Assembly: GCA_037176725.1 (NCBI GenBank)
Contig: JAZBRS010000060.1
Location: 51,674,001-51,738,000 of the forward strand
Reading direction: 5' to 3'
Source of the DNA: Posidonia oceanica
Taxonomy: Eukaryota; Streptophyta; Magnoliopsida; Alismatales; Posidoniaceae
DNA: 64,000 nucleotides
Shown: positions 29,182-40,230 of the stretch, in pieces
Position numbering within the stretch: the first letter of the stretch is position 1
Layout: each line of letters opens with the position of its first letter
The notes under the pieces: generated by a model
What the model was told of the DNA's origin: nothing
The model's input: the letters and a program-made list of their open reading frames with translations, nothing else
The model's database searches: none
Program-made: the position numbers and the translations under genes

Positions 29182-32100
29182 CTACTGATAGTATTTCTTC
29201 AGATAGCAGAGGTTGACGGGCTCAGACTGCTCGACCTGGTCCATATCCTCAAGAGTTACAGCGCCTCCTGAAAAGATCTGCTTGACCACAAAGGGGCCAC
29301 GCCAATTGGGTCGGAATTTCCCTCGACCGTCAGGCAAATGAATGGCGCGCAAGACAAGGTCCCCTGGCTGGAAGCTTCTGGGCTAGACCTTCTTCAAGAA
29401 TGCTCTGGCCATCCGCTTCTGATAGCAGTGAGCGTTGTGCATGGCTTGCAATCTGCGCTCATCAATCAAGTTCAGTTGGACGCAGCGGTCTTCGACCCAT
29501 TCTGCTTCTTCCAACTCAGCTTCCCGCAGGATCCGCAGAGAGGGGATCTCCACTTCAACAGGTAACACCGCTTCCATGCCGTACACCAGAGAGTACGGGG
29601 TGGCTCCTGTAGAGGTCCGGATTGATGTCCTGTACGCCCAGAGCGCGTACGGGAGCTTGTCGTGCCAATCCTTGTGGGTTTCTGCCATTTTCTTCAGAAT
29701 CTTGACAATGTTCTTGTTTGCAGACTCCACAGCTCCGTTCATCTGTGGCCGATAGGGTGAGGATCGGTGATGGTTGATCTTAAAACTTTGCAGGAATTCC
29801 TCGATCCTTTTGGCAATGAAGTTTGAGCCGTTATCAGAGATGACAGAGTGCGGGACCCCATATCGGGCAACAATATTGTTTCTGATAAATTTTTCTGTTG
29901 CCGCAGCGGTGACTGTCCTATAAGAGGCTGCTTCCACCCACTTGGTAAAGTAATCGATCGCTACCAGAATGTAACGATGACCATTTGAAGCAGTCGGGTG
30001 GATGGCGCCGATGACATCGATCCCCCAGGTGGAGAAAGGCCATGGCGAAGACATGTTGTGCAGCTGATGTGGAGGGGCTTTGATGAAGTTACCATGGATT
30101 TGACAGTTGTGACATCTACGCACGAACCGGCAGCAGTCGGCTTCCATGGTCTGCCAGAAATAACCTTGCAGCATGATCTTCTTGGCCAGGAGGACGCCGA
30201 TCATGTGCGGGCCACAGGTCCCCGCATGCACTTGAAGCATCAGCGTGTCAGCCTCCGATTTGTTCAGGCAGAGCATCTGATTGTATGACCTTCTGTACAG
30301 CTGCCCGGCCCCTAACACATATTTTGACGCCAGACGCGCCAAAGTCCTTTTGTCTGTTGCCGTGGTATCAGGAGGAAAGCTACCAGACTCCAGGAAAGAT
30401 TTTATGTCTTGATACCAGGGCTGTCCCTCTGCGGGATCCGCTTCTTCTATGCTCATGCAGTATGCAGGCTGTTCAATGCGAGTGACTGATACATCCACAG
30501 TGCTGTCTTCTGAAATGGTGAGCCAGGATGCCAGAGTTGCTAGTGCGTCTGCATACGCGTTCTTTGCTCTGTTCAGGTACGTGAAGCGGATGCTCTTGAA
30601 TTTTTCCATCAGCCTCAGCAGGTGTTCGTGATACGGCACAAGCTTGGGATCTTTTGTCTTCCAGTCGCCGTTCACTTGAGAAATTACCAGCATGGCATCG
30701 CCGTGCACATGCAGCTTCTGCGCCTCATGCTCGAGGGCGACTTTCAACCCCAGGATGCACGCTTCGTATTCTGCTTCGTTGTTTGTGCAGGTGAAAGTCA
30801 GCTTCCTTGCGAAAGGAGTCATCTGTCCTTGGGGCGTGGTCAGCACTGCGCCTACGCCTCGGCCCTTCTTGTTGACTGCACCATCAAAGTAGAGCTGCCA
30901 TTCCTCTGCTTCTTCAGGATCTTTCTGCTCAGAGTCCTCCATTGCAAAAAGAATGTCTTCATCAGGGAACTGCGTCTGGAGGGGCTGGTATTCAGGCAGA
31001 GGGAGGTCAGCAAGATGGTCTGCCATTGCTTGACCCTTCATGGACTTCTGTGTGACAAAGGTGATATCGTACTGAGACAATAACACCTGCCACTTAGCAC
31101 ATCTGCCCACCATGGCCGGCTTCTGAAAGAGGAACTTGATAGGATCATGCCGGCATAAGAGCTGCACTGGGTATGCCATCAGGTAGTGCCTTAGCTTCTG
31201 TGCAGCCCAGACAAGTGACAAGCAAGTCTTCTCTAGTGTTGTGTACCTGGCTTCGCATTCATTAAATTTCTTGCTCAGGTAGTAGATGGCGCGCTCCTTT
31301 CTACCAGATTCGTCATGTTGGCCCAAGACGGCGCCCATGGAATGCTGCGTGGTAGAAAGGTAGAGAAGCAAAGGTCTCCCCGGCGTAGGCGGGACCAAGA
31401 CAGGAGGCTTGATCAACAGCTGCTTGATCTTGGCAAATGCAGCCTGACACTCCTCGCTCCAGTGAATCTGCGCATTCTTCCTCAAGAGCTTGAATATGGG
31501 TTCGCAGATGGGCGTAAGCTGTGCAATGAAGCGACTGATATATTGTAAACGCCCAAGCAGACTTCTGACTTCTTTTTCAGTCCTAGGGGGTGGCATGTCC
31601 ACGATGGCTTGTGCTTTCAACGGGTCCACCTCAATCCCCCTTTGGCTAACAATGTAGCCGAGCAATTTGCCAGAAGATACCCCGAATACGCACTTCTTGG
31701 GATTCAGGCGCAGCTTGTACTTCCGTAGACGGTCAAAGAGCTTTCTGAGACAGGCAAGATGATCCTCGGGCTCTTTGGTCTTGGCAATCATATCGTCTAC
31801 ATAGACCTCCACTTCTTGGTGCATGAGGTCGTGGAATAGCGCAGTCATGGCCCTCTGATAGGTTGCACCAGCATTCTTTAGGCCGAACGGCATGACTTGG
31901 TAGCAGAAGACTCCCCAAGGGGTGATGAATGAAGTCTTTTCCATGTCCTCTTCTGCCATTTTGATCTGATTGTATCCAGAAAAGCCGTCCATGAAGGAGA
32001 GCATTTTGTGGCCCACTGTATTGTCGACTAGGACGTCAATGTGGGGCAATGGAAAGTCGTCCTTGGGACTCGCCTTGTTCAGATCCCTGTAGTCGATGCA

Positions 32101-32679
32101 GATCCGGATTCGGCCATCCTTCTTGGGCACAGGTACAATGTTTGCCAGCCATTCAGGATAAAGAACGACCTTCAGAAAGTTGACTCCAAGCTGCTTCATT
32201 ATCTCTTCTTTGATCATGAGCAGCCACTGCGGTCGCCATCTTCTTAGTTTCTGCTTTACTGGCTTGGCATCCGGATTTAAGGGCAGATTATGCACCACTA
32301 TCTTTATGTCAAGGCCGACCATATCTTCATAACTCCAGGCGAAGACATCCGCATATTCTTTCAGGAATGCCATGAATTCAGCTCGAGCCTGGGCGGACAG
32401 CTGGGCACTGATGCAAACTTCTCTGACTTCCTCAGCTGTGCCAATGTTAACAACCTCCGTTTCTTCTTCAACATGGAGGTTGGGGCCTTCTGGGTCGTCG
32501 TCATAGGGCCGGAACTCGGGCAAAGGTTCGTCAGTCTCATCCATGCCCGTGTCATCCTCTTCTCCATAAGCAACAAGTTCTGAGAGGATCTCTTTCTCAA
32601 AAGAAGGACTTGTGATGTCGAAAGAGTGCATGTATTCCGCTGCTTGGCCCTGGTGACGCTTCAGGATGGTCACGCTCAC
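29182..32679 (-). CDS. E2 pol: RT, RNase H, second RNase H, integrase (one stop near the end)
   Basis: Open for 1098 residues from 32679. In order: an N-terminal acidic linker; RT about 150-345 (IRICIDYRDLN, FGLKNAGATYQRAM, YVDD at 293-296); RNase H about 430-550; archaeal-type RNase H 592-720 (LYFDGAVNKKGRG, NNEAEYEACILGL, HGDAMLV); integrase with zinc residues H818, H825, C856, C859 and catalytic D888, D949, E985 (35 residues between the last two). A TAG at 29383-29385 then interrupts. Beyond it the frame continues (GDLVLRAIHLPDGRGKF, PNWRGPFVV, LKKYY) to a stop at 29182, which is the normal integrase C-terminus. I therefore annotate to 29182 with an in-frame stop. The true upstream start may be before 32679. 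Confidence 0.9.
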
Positions 32680-33009
32680 TCGAGTATTCTTGTAGCCTCG
32701 GTGCGCGACCTCCGTCCCAGCAACTCCTTCTGCTGCTTGCTCTGGCCTGACTGGCTTTGCTGAGTGCTCTGCTGATTCTGCTGTTGATACTACTGACTGC
32801 TCTGCTGACTGTGCTGCTGATACTGCTGATTGCTCTGCTGACTGTGCTGCTGAGGCTGCTGAGGCGTTCTGCTCTGCTGCTGCTGCATCTACTGCTGATT
32901 CTCCTCCCTCTGGGTCTTCTAGTGTGCTCGTGGAGGATATGCCGGACTAGCGGCTGATCTGGTTACTGCCGCTCGGTGCCTTGCTCAGGTGAGGCATGGG
33001 TTGCACAAA
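32680..33009 (-). other. E2 gag-pro to pol linker
   Basis: After the gag-pro stop (33010) the pol frame can be followed upstream from 32679 through an Ala/Ser/Gln/Glu-rich repeat (about 32750-32890; plus strand CTGCTGA repeats) to a TAG near 32946 and an ATG near 32997. A possible donor TCTAG|GTAGTT stands at 33013. Whether pol is reached by splicing, frameshifting or a stop suppressed in the original element cannot be decided here. Confidence 0.4.
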
Positions 33010-36000
33010 CTACCTAGACCCGCCTTCTGATTGAAGAGTGATGAGCTCATCTGGTCTAGGGGAGTCCGGCGCTGCTGAGTCTTCTAGGACCATGATAGAA
33101 GCATGGTCCTCTTGCAGAGGAGGATCCGTGACTACGGCTTTTCCTTTCCTTTCTGCAGCTTGATGCTCTGCCAGGTCTTCTGTTATCGACTTGATCTGTT
33201 CTTGATAGAGTAGCTCTAAGTCGGACATCCAAGAATCGACCTGGGCTTCTATCGCCGCTCCTTCTTCTTCGTCTGAGGGGGAGTCGACGTAGTAGGCGCC
33301 GGGGGCCTGCGGCACTAGCCCGGCTGCAAGATGGATCGCCGCCCTTGGAGTCTGCATGATCTGGTTCACGGGCGCGTCCGCTGATGGCAGTTCAGATGTA
33401 GAAGGCCCAAATAGACAGACCAGCGGTGCTGCTGATGGATAAGCTTCCAGGGTCACTCTCGGAGAATAAACAGGGGTGCTCCTTGGAGGGCTCAAGGGCC
33501 CGGAGAGTGTAGTGCTCAGTTGGCCTTTTGTATCGGGCCGTAACTGAGAGAGCACAGCCTCTGACGCCATAGGGTCTTGCCATGAGAGCTGCTGCAGGTC
33601 GTCAGGAGAATGCGGAGCGGACTGCGCCAGCTGCATTCCTGAAGATGATGCTGAGGGAGCGGGCTGGGCCTCGCTGCTGACTGAGTTGATGGACTGCCCC
33701 TCCAGAGATGGGGGCAGTGGCACTGATGTGTCTGTGACCGCTGGTAGCATGCTTGGTTCTGCCAAAAGGAGTGTCTCTGACTCCTGCACTGCTGCTGTCT
33801 GTTCCTGAGGAGCTGATGTGGCTGCTGAAGGATGAGAACTTGAATCTGCCACAGGGCCTGCTGAGCTGCCTGCTGTATCTGCCAGAGGGAGAGCTAAATA
33901 AACTGACTGTGGGGCCTCTGCTCTGACCACTGTTTCTGCTGAGTTGATTGGGACTGCCTCTGTTGCGTCAGACTGCTCCTCATCCGAGTAGTAGTCCTCA
34001 ATACACACCCAATCCTCTGTCGGCGCTGTGGCTTGGTAATCAGTTGATCCCAGAATTCCTGCACTGGTAAAGTTAGTGAGGTCTCTGGGAATGGCTTGCG
34101 CACGATCTCTGAGCTGGAAGCAGTGATCTTCGTCGAGCTTTGGTTCGTAGCCGAGACCTTCAGATTTCCTTCGCTCCACTGCTACGATCGGCTCTGCGAT
34201 CCCTTGGCCGTGACGCCCGAGCGGCGTACCCTTTGTGTAACCCCACCTGTGACATACATTCTCGACCATTCGAAAGGGGTTGCTGTGAACGGTCAAGGAG
34301 TTGACACGTTCAAGATCAGGAACGAAGTTAACTGGTTCGCACCGGTTAACGCGATATAGGGCTTCAGAAGTCTCGGGGTCAAACGGGATAGATTGCGAAG
34401 ACACGGGAGAGACTGCTTCGATCCGCTCCTTCTCAAAGTTCTCCGCCATGACAACAATGACATCATCGCCACGATGGTACTTTATCATTCGATGGAGGGT
34501 CGAAGGAAGGATCTGATGCTTGTGAAGCCAAGGGCGCCCAAGCAGAAGATTGAAGTTAGGCTTCAAGTCGACGACATAGAATTCTACGTCGAAGACGACC
34601 GGACCGATAGCCAGAGGGATAATCAGAATCCCTAGAGCGTCATGGTGAGTGTTGTCAAAAGCAGTCATTCCCTTCACGGCTGGCGTGATATCCTCGGCTT
34701 TGAATCCGAGCTTGGTTGCTGTACGCAAGGGGCAGACGTTAAGGCCTGACCCGTTATCAACCAGTGTTAGGGGAATGCAAAAGCTTTTGAACTGCACCGT
34801 GACAAATAGGGGCTGGTTGTGATTAATCCCTGCCGGAGGCAGCTCATCACTCGTGAAAGAGATGACCTGGGGCTCCGCGATTAACCCAACCATGTTCTCC
34901 AAGGCAGAAGGCTCAATGGACTGGGACACACGAGCAGCCTGGAACACACGAAGAAAAGCCTCGCGGTGCTCGGCAGAAGTGTGGATCAAATCCCAGATGG
35001 AGATGTCGGCTTTAACCTTCTTAAGCTGGGAAGTTAGGTCTGCTTTAGGTTGGCTTCTCCTAGCAGCTGGAGGGGGGATTCTAGCAGGTTCTAAAGGGGT
35101 AGTAGTAGGAAGCTGGGTTACTACAGGCTGGCTAGGGGCTTGGCTAGCTACGGGCTGATCTGGGGTCGGATCTGCTAAGGGTTGGCCTGAGGGTGGGGGT
35201 ATAACAGGTCCAGGGTGAGTTGGCCTAGTTGCCGGTGCTGGGGGCCTATAAACCCTCCCCGATCGCGTTACTTCCGCGCACATTTCTGTGGCGTAGCTGT
35301 AAGGGACGCGATGGGTGTCCAGGGTCAAATTAAGGACGACTGGAGCATGTGCTGCGAGCACAGGAGGGGTTACAGGGGGACCTACAGGGTGTTGAGGTCT
35401 ATTTAGGGGGTATGGTTGTTGGGGTGGGAAGGCTGGGGCAGGTTGAGGTCTGCCTAGAAGGTGTGGCTGAGGTCGCCCTAAAAGGTGAATGGGAGAACTA
35501 GGCTGGGCTCTGGCTAAGAGGTGTACAGGGGATTGAGCCTGAGGGAGCATGGCGGGAGGCACGAGAGGGCGCTCCGGCCTGGCACGCAGTCGGATCAAAT
35601 GGATTCCCGACTCGGAGCCGGCAACTGCCGCCAGATAGAGACTGACTGGGAAAGGCTCAGAGATGTTAGAGATAAGATCAGAAGGGTCTACTACAGGAGT
35701 AGCGGGCCCAGAAGGAAAGACAGAGTGGACGCCTGAGGTTCCCGCCCCTCCCGGATAAGAGTGCTCCGGTAAAGGTTGGCGGACGATGCCAGAATGCGGG
35801 GGAACAGCTGGAGATGCAGATGCATGAGTGCGTGCTTGAGTGGAAGCCTCGTGCGTGTCGATCACAATCGTTCCCGATTCGATCAAGTCCTGGATTGCGT
35901 TCTGCAGGGAGAAGCAATTGTCCGTCGAATGCCCGACGCTTCGATGGAAATTGCAGAAGAGATCCGACCTAAACCAATGCGGCAGAGGGCTTGGCGGCGG

Positions 36001-37967
36001 ACGAACCTCCGGGAACTTCAGGAGCGATGCCACCTTCGGCAAGATGTCCGTGAGTGGTTCCACCAGTGGGGTGAAATTCCTCCTCTCAGCGGGTGGTCTT
36101 CTTTGCCTTGGGTGTGAGCCTTGCTGAACCGATGCGGCAGGATAGACCGGTCTAGCGGTGGTAGTGATGTGCGGTGTGTGCGGGTTCCTAGGTGCAGGAG
36201 CGTACACCATCTGAGCTGGGGCAGGCCGAGACGGCAAGCGAACAGGCACAGCAGGAGAATCGACGAATGCAACAGCGGGTTTCGGCGAGTCCTTCCTCTT
36301 CGGACGGTTGTTGTTGCTGCCGCTGTTGTTGTTGTTGAAGGTGCTGTTGTTGACACTGTTGCTGCTGATCGCTGCCTGCTTAGTGAACGCAGAGAGAGCC
36401 GGGAAGTTGCCACTCCGCAAAGAACTCTCCACGCGCGCTCCAGCTCTGATGAGTGCCGCGAAAGTAGTGACTGGCTGAATGCTAAGCAGAGCTCCGAGAG
36501 ACGGCTGCGCCCCTTTGATAACGATCTCGATAGACTCCTCGTCAGAGGGTCTATCTCGAACCTGAGAGGCAAGGGCGCGCCAGCGGCCGACGTACTCCCC
36601 GAACGGCTCGCCAGAGTTCTGCTTGATGGCGATCAAGTCCGCCCTCTTTGGGACAAGATCGAGGTTGAAGGAGTATTGCTCCAGGAATGCCTGACTGAGG
36701 TCATTCCAAGTCTTGATGGCTGACATATCGAGTGATGTGAACCACTTGAGTGCCGGTCCGGTCAAACTCTTCTGGAACAAGCGGATCAGCAACCTCTCGT
36801 CAACCTGAAGCTGAGCGAGATCACCGCAATACGCCTTCAGGTGTGCTACGGGGCAGCCCCTACCATTATACTTCTCGAAGTCTGGGATTTTGAACTTCGG
36901 AGGGAGTACCGCCTCTGAAAGCAGCAGAGGTCTCGGAATTGGTAGGTCTGGTGTTCAGTACCCTGCACTAGTCGTAGTGCCTTCTCCAAGACATCCATCC
37001 GGTTATTGATGGGGTCTGGAATTGCTGCTGTAGGAGAGGGATCAGCAGGGGTAGTGAGCACATACGCCGAATGGGTCGCACCTAAGTGCTCCTTCGGATC
37101 TACCATAGCGTCGCCTGGTGGAGCAACGGGATGGCCGGCGTATCCGTGCTGGGGGATAGTGTATGCAGGAGTGTATGCAGGATGCTGGACTTGGTGAAGA
37201 GGAGAAGAATAAATGCCATGCTGTGCTGGGATAGGGGGAGGATGACAGAGCACTAGTTGCTGTACAGGCGGGGTGCCAGACAGCGAGCCAGTGAGGTACT
37301 GGGCTCCAGCCGGTCCAAAAGACTGACCACCAGGAGGAAGTGGAGCATGCTGTGCTAAGTGTTGTGCAGGGGGAGGCGGTAAACGAGCCCCCATCGTCGG
37401 AACCGTGAGCAGTTGCGACGATGGTCGAGGCGGAGGTGCAGAGGTTGATGCATGAAATGCAGGAACTGGCCTCGGAGGAACCTTAGGGACGACAGAGACA
37501 GAAGGAGGACGAACTGATAGAGCCATGCCCCGGAGTCTCTGGGCAAGCTCCATCAGGTGCTGGTACTGCGCTTCGGGCGTCTCGGCAATGGGGACGCTGA
37601 AGTGCAGTGCCGGCGGGGATTGAGAAGCAAGAGGCACGGACACAGATGGTCCGGGAAGGAAGGTTTCTACAGAAAAGGTCACAGCAGCGGTGGAAGGGAT
37701 GTCGAAAGCGACGTATCCCTGGGACGGAGGGGGCAGTGGCGTCTCCGGAATGCGAGTAACGGCCGTCAAGATAGACTCGGCGACCGGATCCGGAGGAAGG
37801 GAGGCTTGCCACTGTCCCAGGATGTACTGAGAACCTAGAGACGTCAAAGGAGGAAACCCTGGCGTCGGAGGGGGAACAAGGGGGACGGAAAGGGCAACCG
37901 GAGGGGCCAAAGCGGAAACACCCTCTGTGACAGGAGTAAAAGAAGACTCACTAACGTACTGGGCCAT
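33010..37967 (-). pseudogene. E2 gag-pro (one frameshift)
   Basis: The start is taken at ATGGCCCAG (37967), the start conserved in F, E3 and E4; the frame is open further up to 38129. The Pro/Ser-rich N-terminus runs to a one-base shift near 36911-36920 (compared with E4). The open frame from 36792 (1260 residues) has: capsid LIRLFQKSLTGPALKWFTSL and GEPFGEYVGRWRALA; an Asn-rich stretch; knuckle FCNFHRSVGHSTDNC at 279-293; ISIWDLIHTSAEHREAF at 597; protease with LVDNGSGLNVC at 677-687 and LLLGRPWL; a G-patch-like RWGYTKGTPLGRHGQG at 849; then a long Ser/Ala/Pro/Gln-rich tail. The protease active site reads D-N-G-S, not D-T/S-G-A. Confidence 0.85.
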
Positions 37968-39284
37968 CGCTGACCTAGAGCGTGTGAGAACAGGGCTGCG
38001 ACGAGTATTCAAGCGGTGCTTCCTAAGAGGAGCTATCGTCGCAAGTGCGGATAGCTTGGAAGGGGAATGGTCGCGAACTAAGTCGCAAAAAAGGGCGTCA
38101 ACGAGGGTCGATACTCGAGCTCTTGGCAAAGGGAAACTCGCTTACCGATCACGTTGACACAACAGAAGGAAAATTAGGGTTAGAAACTAAAAGATGAATG
38201 CAAATGAGTTAGTTAAGTGGCATGAATGACGTGCATGCTTTCTAGTATGCCCCCCTTACCTAACTAGTGTTTCCTAGCAAGGTTGTCTACTCCAGGTATC
38301 CCTGGATGTGCGGGTCACCGACTTAGGTCAGAAAAAGTAGGTCCCCTGTCTAACTCCCGGCCCAAAGCTCAAGTAATGACAGGGTGGTGCGTTGGTGGCC
38401 TCTACCCCGCCAAAGCGTGGGTGGTACCCTCTACTAACACCGACACGACCCCCGGACAAGGAGGGGACGGACCGACCAACTTATGCCACGCCCAAAGCAG
38501 TGGAACAAGAGGCCGGAACCGTCCTTCGCAGACTAGTAGGTGGACTCAGAGGAGAAGAATGCATGCCCTATATGATGCTTATGCAAAAATGATTAGAGTT
38601 TTTTATCTTGCACATTTTATTAACCAAAGGGAGTGAAGGATTGTTTGTAGTCTCTAGTTACCCCTAGAAGTTCTTTTTACTTGCATTTTTAGTTAACCAT
38701 AGGGGAAGCAGACAAGTCTCTACTATCCTAAGCATGGCAAGTGCAAAAGGGAAGAAAATCAGTCAAAATGGCAAGCAACCATCATACAGCACAACAAAAG
38801 GCATGTTCATGGCATGTGCGAGTGTTTGTGAATATGATGGTGAAAAAGAAACACTCATCAAGTCAAAAGGCATGTAAGCATAGTATGTGCGTGTGTAGTG
38901 ACATAGCAAGAGTGTAAAAGAAGCATTCAACGTTCAAAAAGCATGTATTTTAGCCAAACAAAGTATGTAGACATGCAATGCGCGAGAATTAAAGCAGTAA
39001 TAAGCAAGTAAAGTAAAGCAAGGTAAAAGTAAGCAGACTGTAAAGGAAATAAGAGCATAAGCAAGGCAAGAAGTAGATAAACAAGCAAAGGAGCAAAGCC
39101 AAGCAAAAGAAAGCGCAAACCGAAGCAAAAGAGGTGCAGAAACCTAAGCAAAGTAGCCACGAAGCGACTTGCTAGGAGTTTGCACAGAAAAGCGAGCAAA
39201 ACAGGCGAAGAAGGCACACAAGGCAGACAAAGCTGCAAAACAAGCTAGCGAAAAGCCGGGAACGAAAGCCGGAGTCTAGTCTAT
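37968..39284 (-). other. E2 leader between PBS and gag
   Basis: Untranslated leader of about 1.3 kb. The first part has an array of degenerate repeats built on AAAAGGCATGT(A)AGCATAGTATGTGCG (38790-38950). The later part holds the conserved leader block (38283-38556). No coding function is visible. Confidence 0.6.
38283..38556 (-). promoter_or_regulatory. conserved leader block (copy in E2)
   Basis: On the minus strand this reads GAGTCCACC, GTCTGCGAAGGACGGTTCCGG, CGGTCCGTCCCC, TGTCGGTGTTAGTAGAGGGT, CCACCCACGCTTTGGCGGGG and CCACCAACGCACCACCCTGT. Nearly the same string is found in E3 (50671-50945) and E4 (60297-60575) in the matching place before gag. There is no ORF shared by the three, so a role as RNA (packaging or dimer signal, translation control) is more likely. 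That role is an inference. Confidence 0.6.
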
Positions 39285-39302
39285 TCCCCAGCAGAGTCGC
39301 CA
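39285..39302 (-). other. E2 primer-binding site
   Basis: TGGCGACTCTGCTGGGGA on the minus strand, one base after the LTR end GGGATCGCTACA. From memory this is the tRNA-Arg type site reported for Ogre elements. E3 has the same site with C in place of T at position 10. Confidence 0.85.
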
Positions 39303-39550
39303 CTGTAGCGATCCCGATCGGAATCAGGCTCGCTATATTCAGCGGCGATTGAGATCCGAGGAAGAGGCTCAACTCGAAAACACTTGGAATCGAGGAGAAA
39401 AAGGAAAGGTAAGACAAATCAGAGTCGCCACCATGTCTATTAACGGGAGACAAGGAAAACCGGGGAAATGCGTGAATTAACACGCAAAACCGAGCAAGAA
39501 ATGCAAAGCAAAGCAATGCAAAGGAAAACAAATGCAAACAAATGCAAATG

Positions 39551-39695
39551 AGATGACTCTAGCCTAGGATAAGGGCAATACGGTCATTGCGGGCCAAAAG
39601 ACAGGGTAAGGACTCCTGTTACGCGCGGGGAAGGTGTTAGGCACCCCCGACACGCCCGAAAATCGGTCTTTCTAGGCTTACGCTCGCATACGCAG
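39551..39695 (-). promoter_or_regulatory. R/U5 core block in E2 LTR
   Basis: The minus strand carries CTAGAAAGACCGATTTTCGG, GCGTGTCGGGGGTGCCTAAC, ACCTTCCCCGCGCGTAACAG and GAGTCCTTACCC. Copies stand at the same relative place in the LTRs of E4 (59010-59155), E3 (49711-49835), X (25311-25455) and G (24145-24225), even where the rest of the LTR differs. It is a candidate functional RNA or DNA element (polyadenylation, packaging or translation). Confidence 0.7.
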
Positions 39696-39949
39696 AAAGA
39701 TGCAGGATTGAATGCCTATGTGCCTATAAATGCCTGAATGAATGCTCAAGGTGTGCTCTAAGTGGGAAGAAACAAAGCAAGGAAGTAAACGTGCTCTCTA
39801 AGTGCTCAGCTACGCTGTCTGTGTTCCGAATTAGGCGAAACCTAGCTCGTGAGAACTCCAGGCAGTAAGCATCACAGCCCTATATGCAAATGCAGGCGAA
39901 AAAGCGAAACAGCGAGAAAACCATGCAATGCAATCGACATACAAGGGAA

Positions 39950-40230
39950 AACGGCGTAAAACACGCAAAACAAGGCGAGAAACAAGGAAGGCACGCAAAA
40001 CGATGCAAAAGAGCGAAACCGGCACGCAAAACAAGCGAGAAAACCAGGCAGCACGCAAAACGAGACAAGGGAGCAAAGAGGCACGTAAAACGGTGCAAGA
40101 ACGAGAACGGCATGCAAAGCAAGCGAGAAAGCAAGGCAGCACGCAAAACAAGGCAAGAAAACAGAAGGGCACGCAAAACGGTGCCAAAACGAGGGCGGGC
40201 ACGTGAAACGGTGCCAAAACAGCGAAGCAA
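39950..40230 (-). repeat. GTTTTGCGTGCC-type degenerate tandem array in E2 LTR
   Basis: On the plus strand GGCACGCAAAACGATGCAA, AGGCACGTAAAACGGTGC and similar units repeat at roughly 30-36 bp. Equivalent arrays occur in X (25700-25890) and E4 (58570-58760). Confidence 0.75.

Noticed and set aside
39285..39302. tRNA gene
   Set aside because: Only the 18 bases complementary to a tRNA 3' end are present; this is a primer-binding site. No cloverleaf was found in the window.
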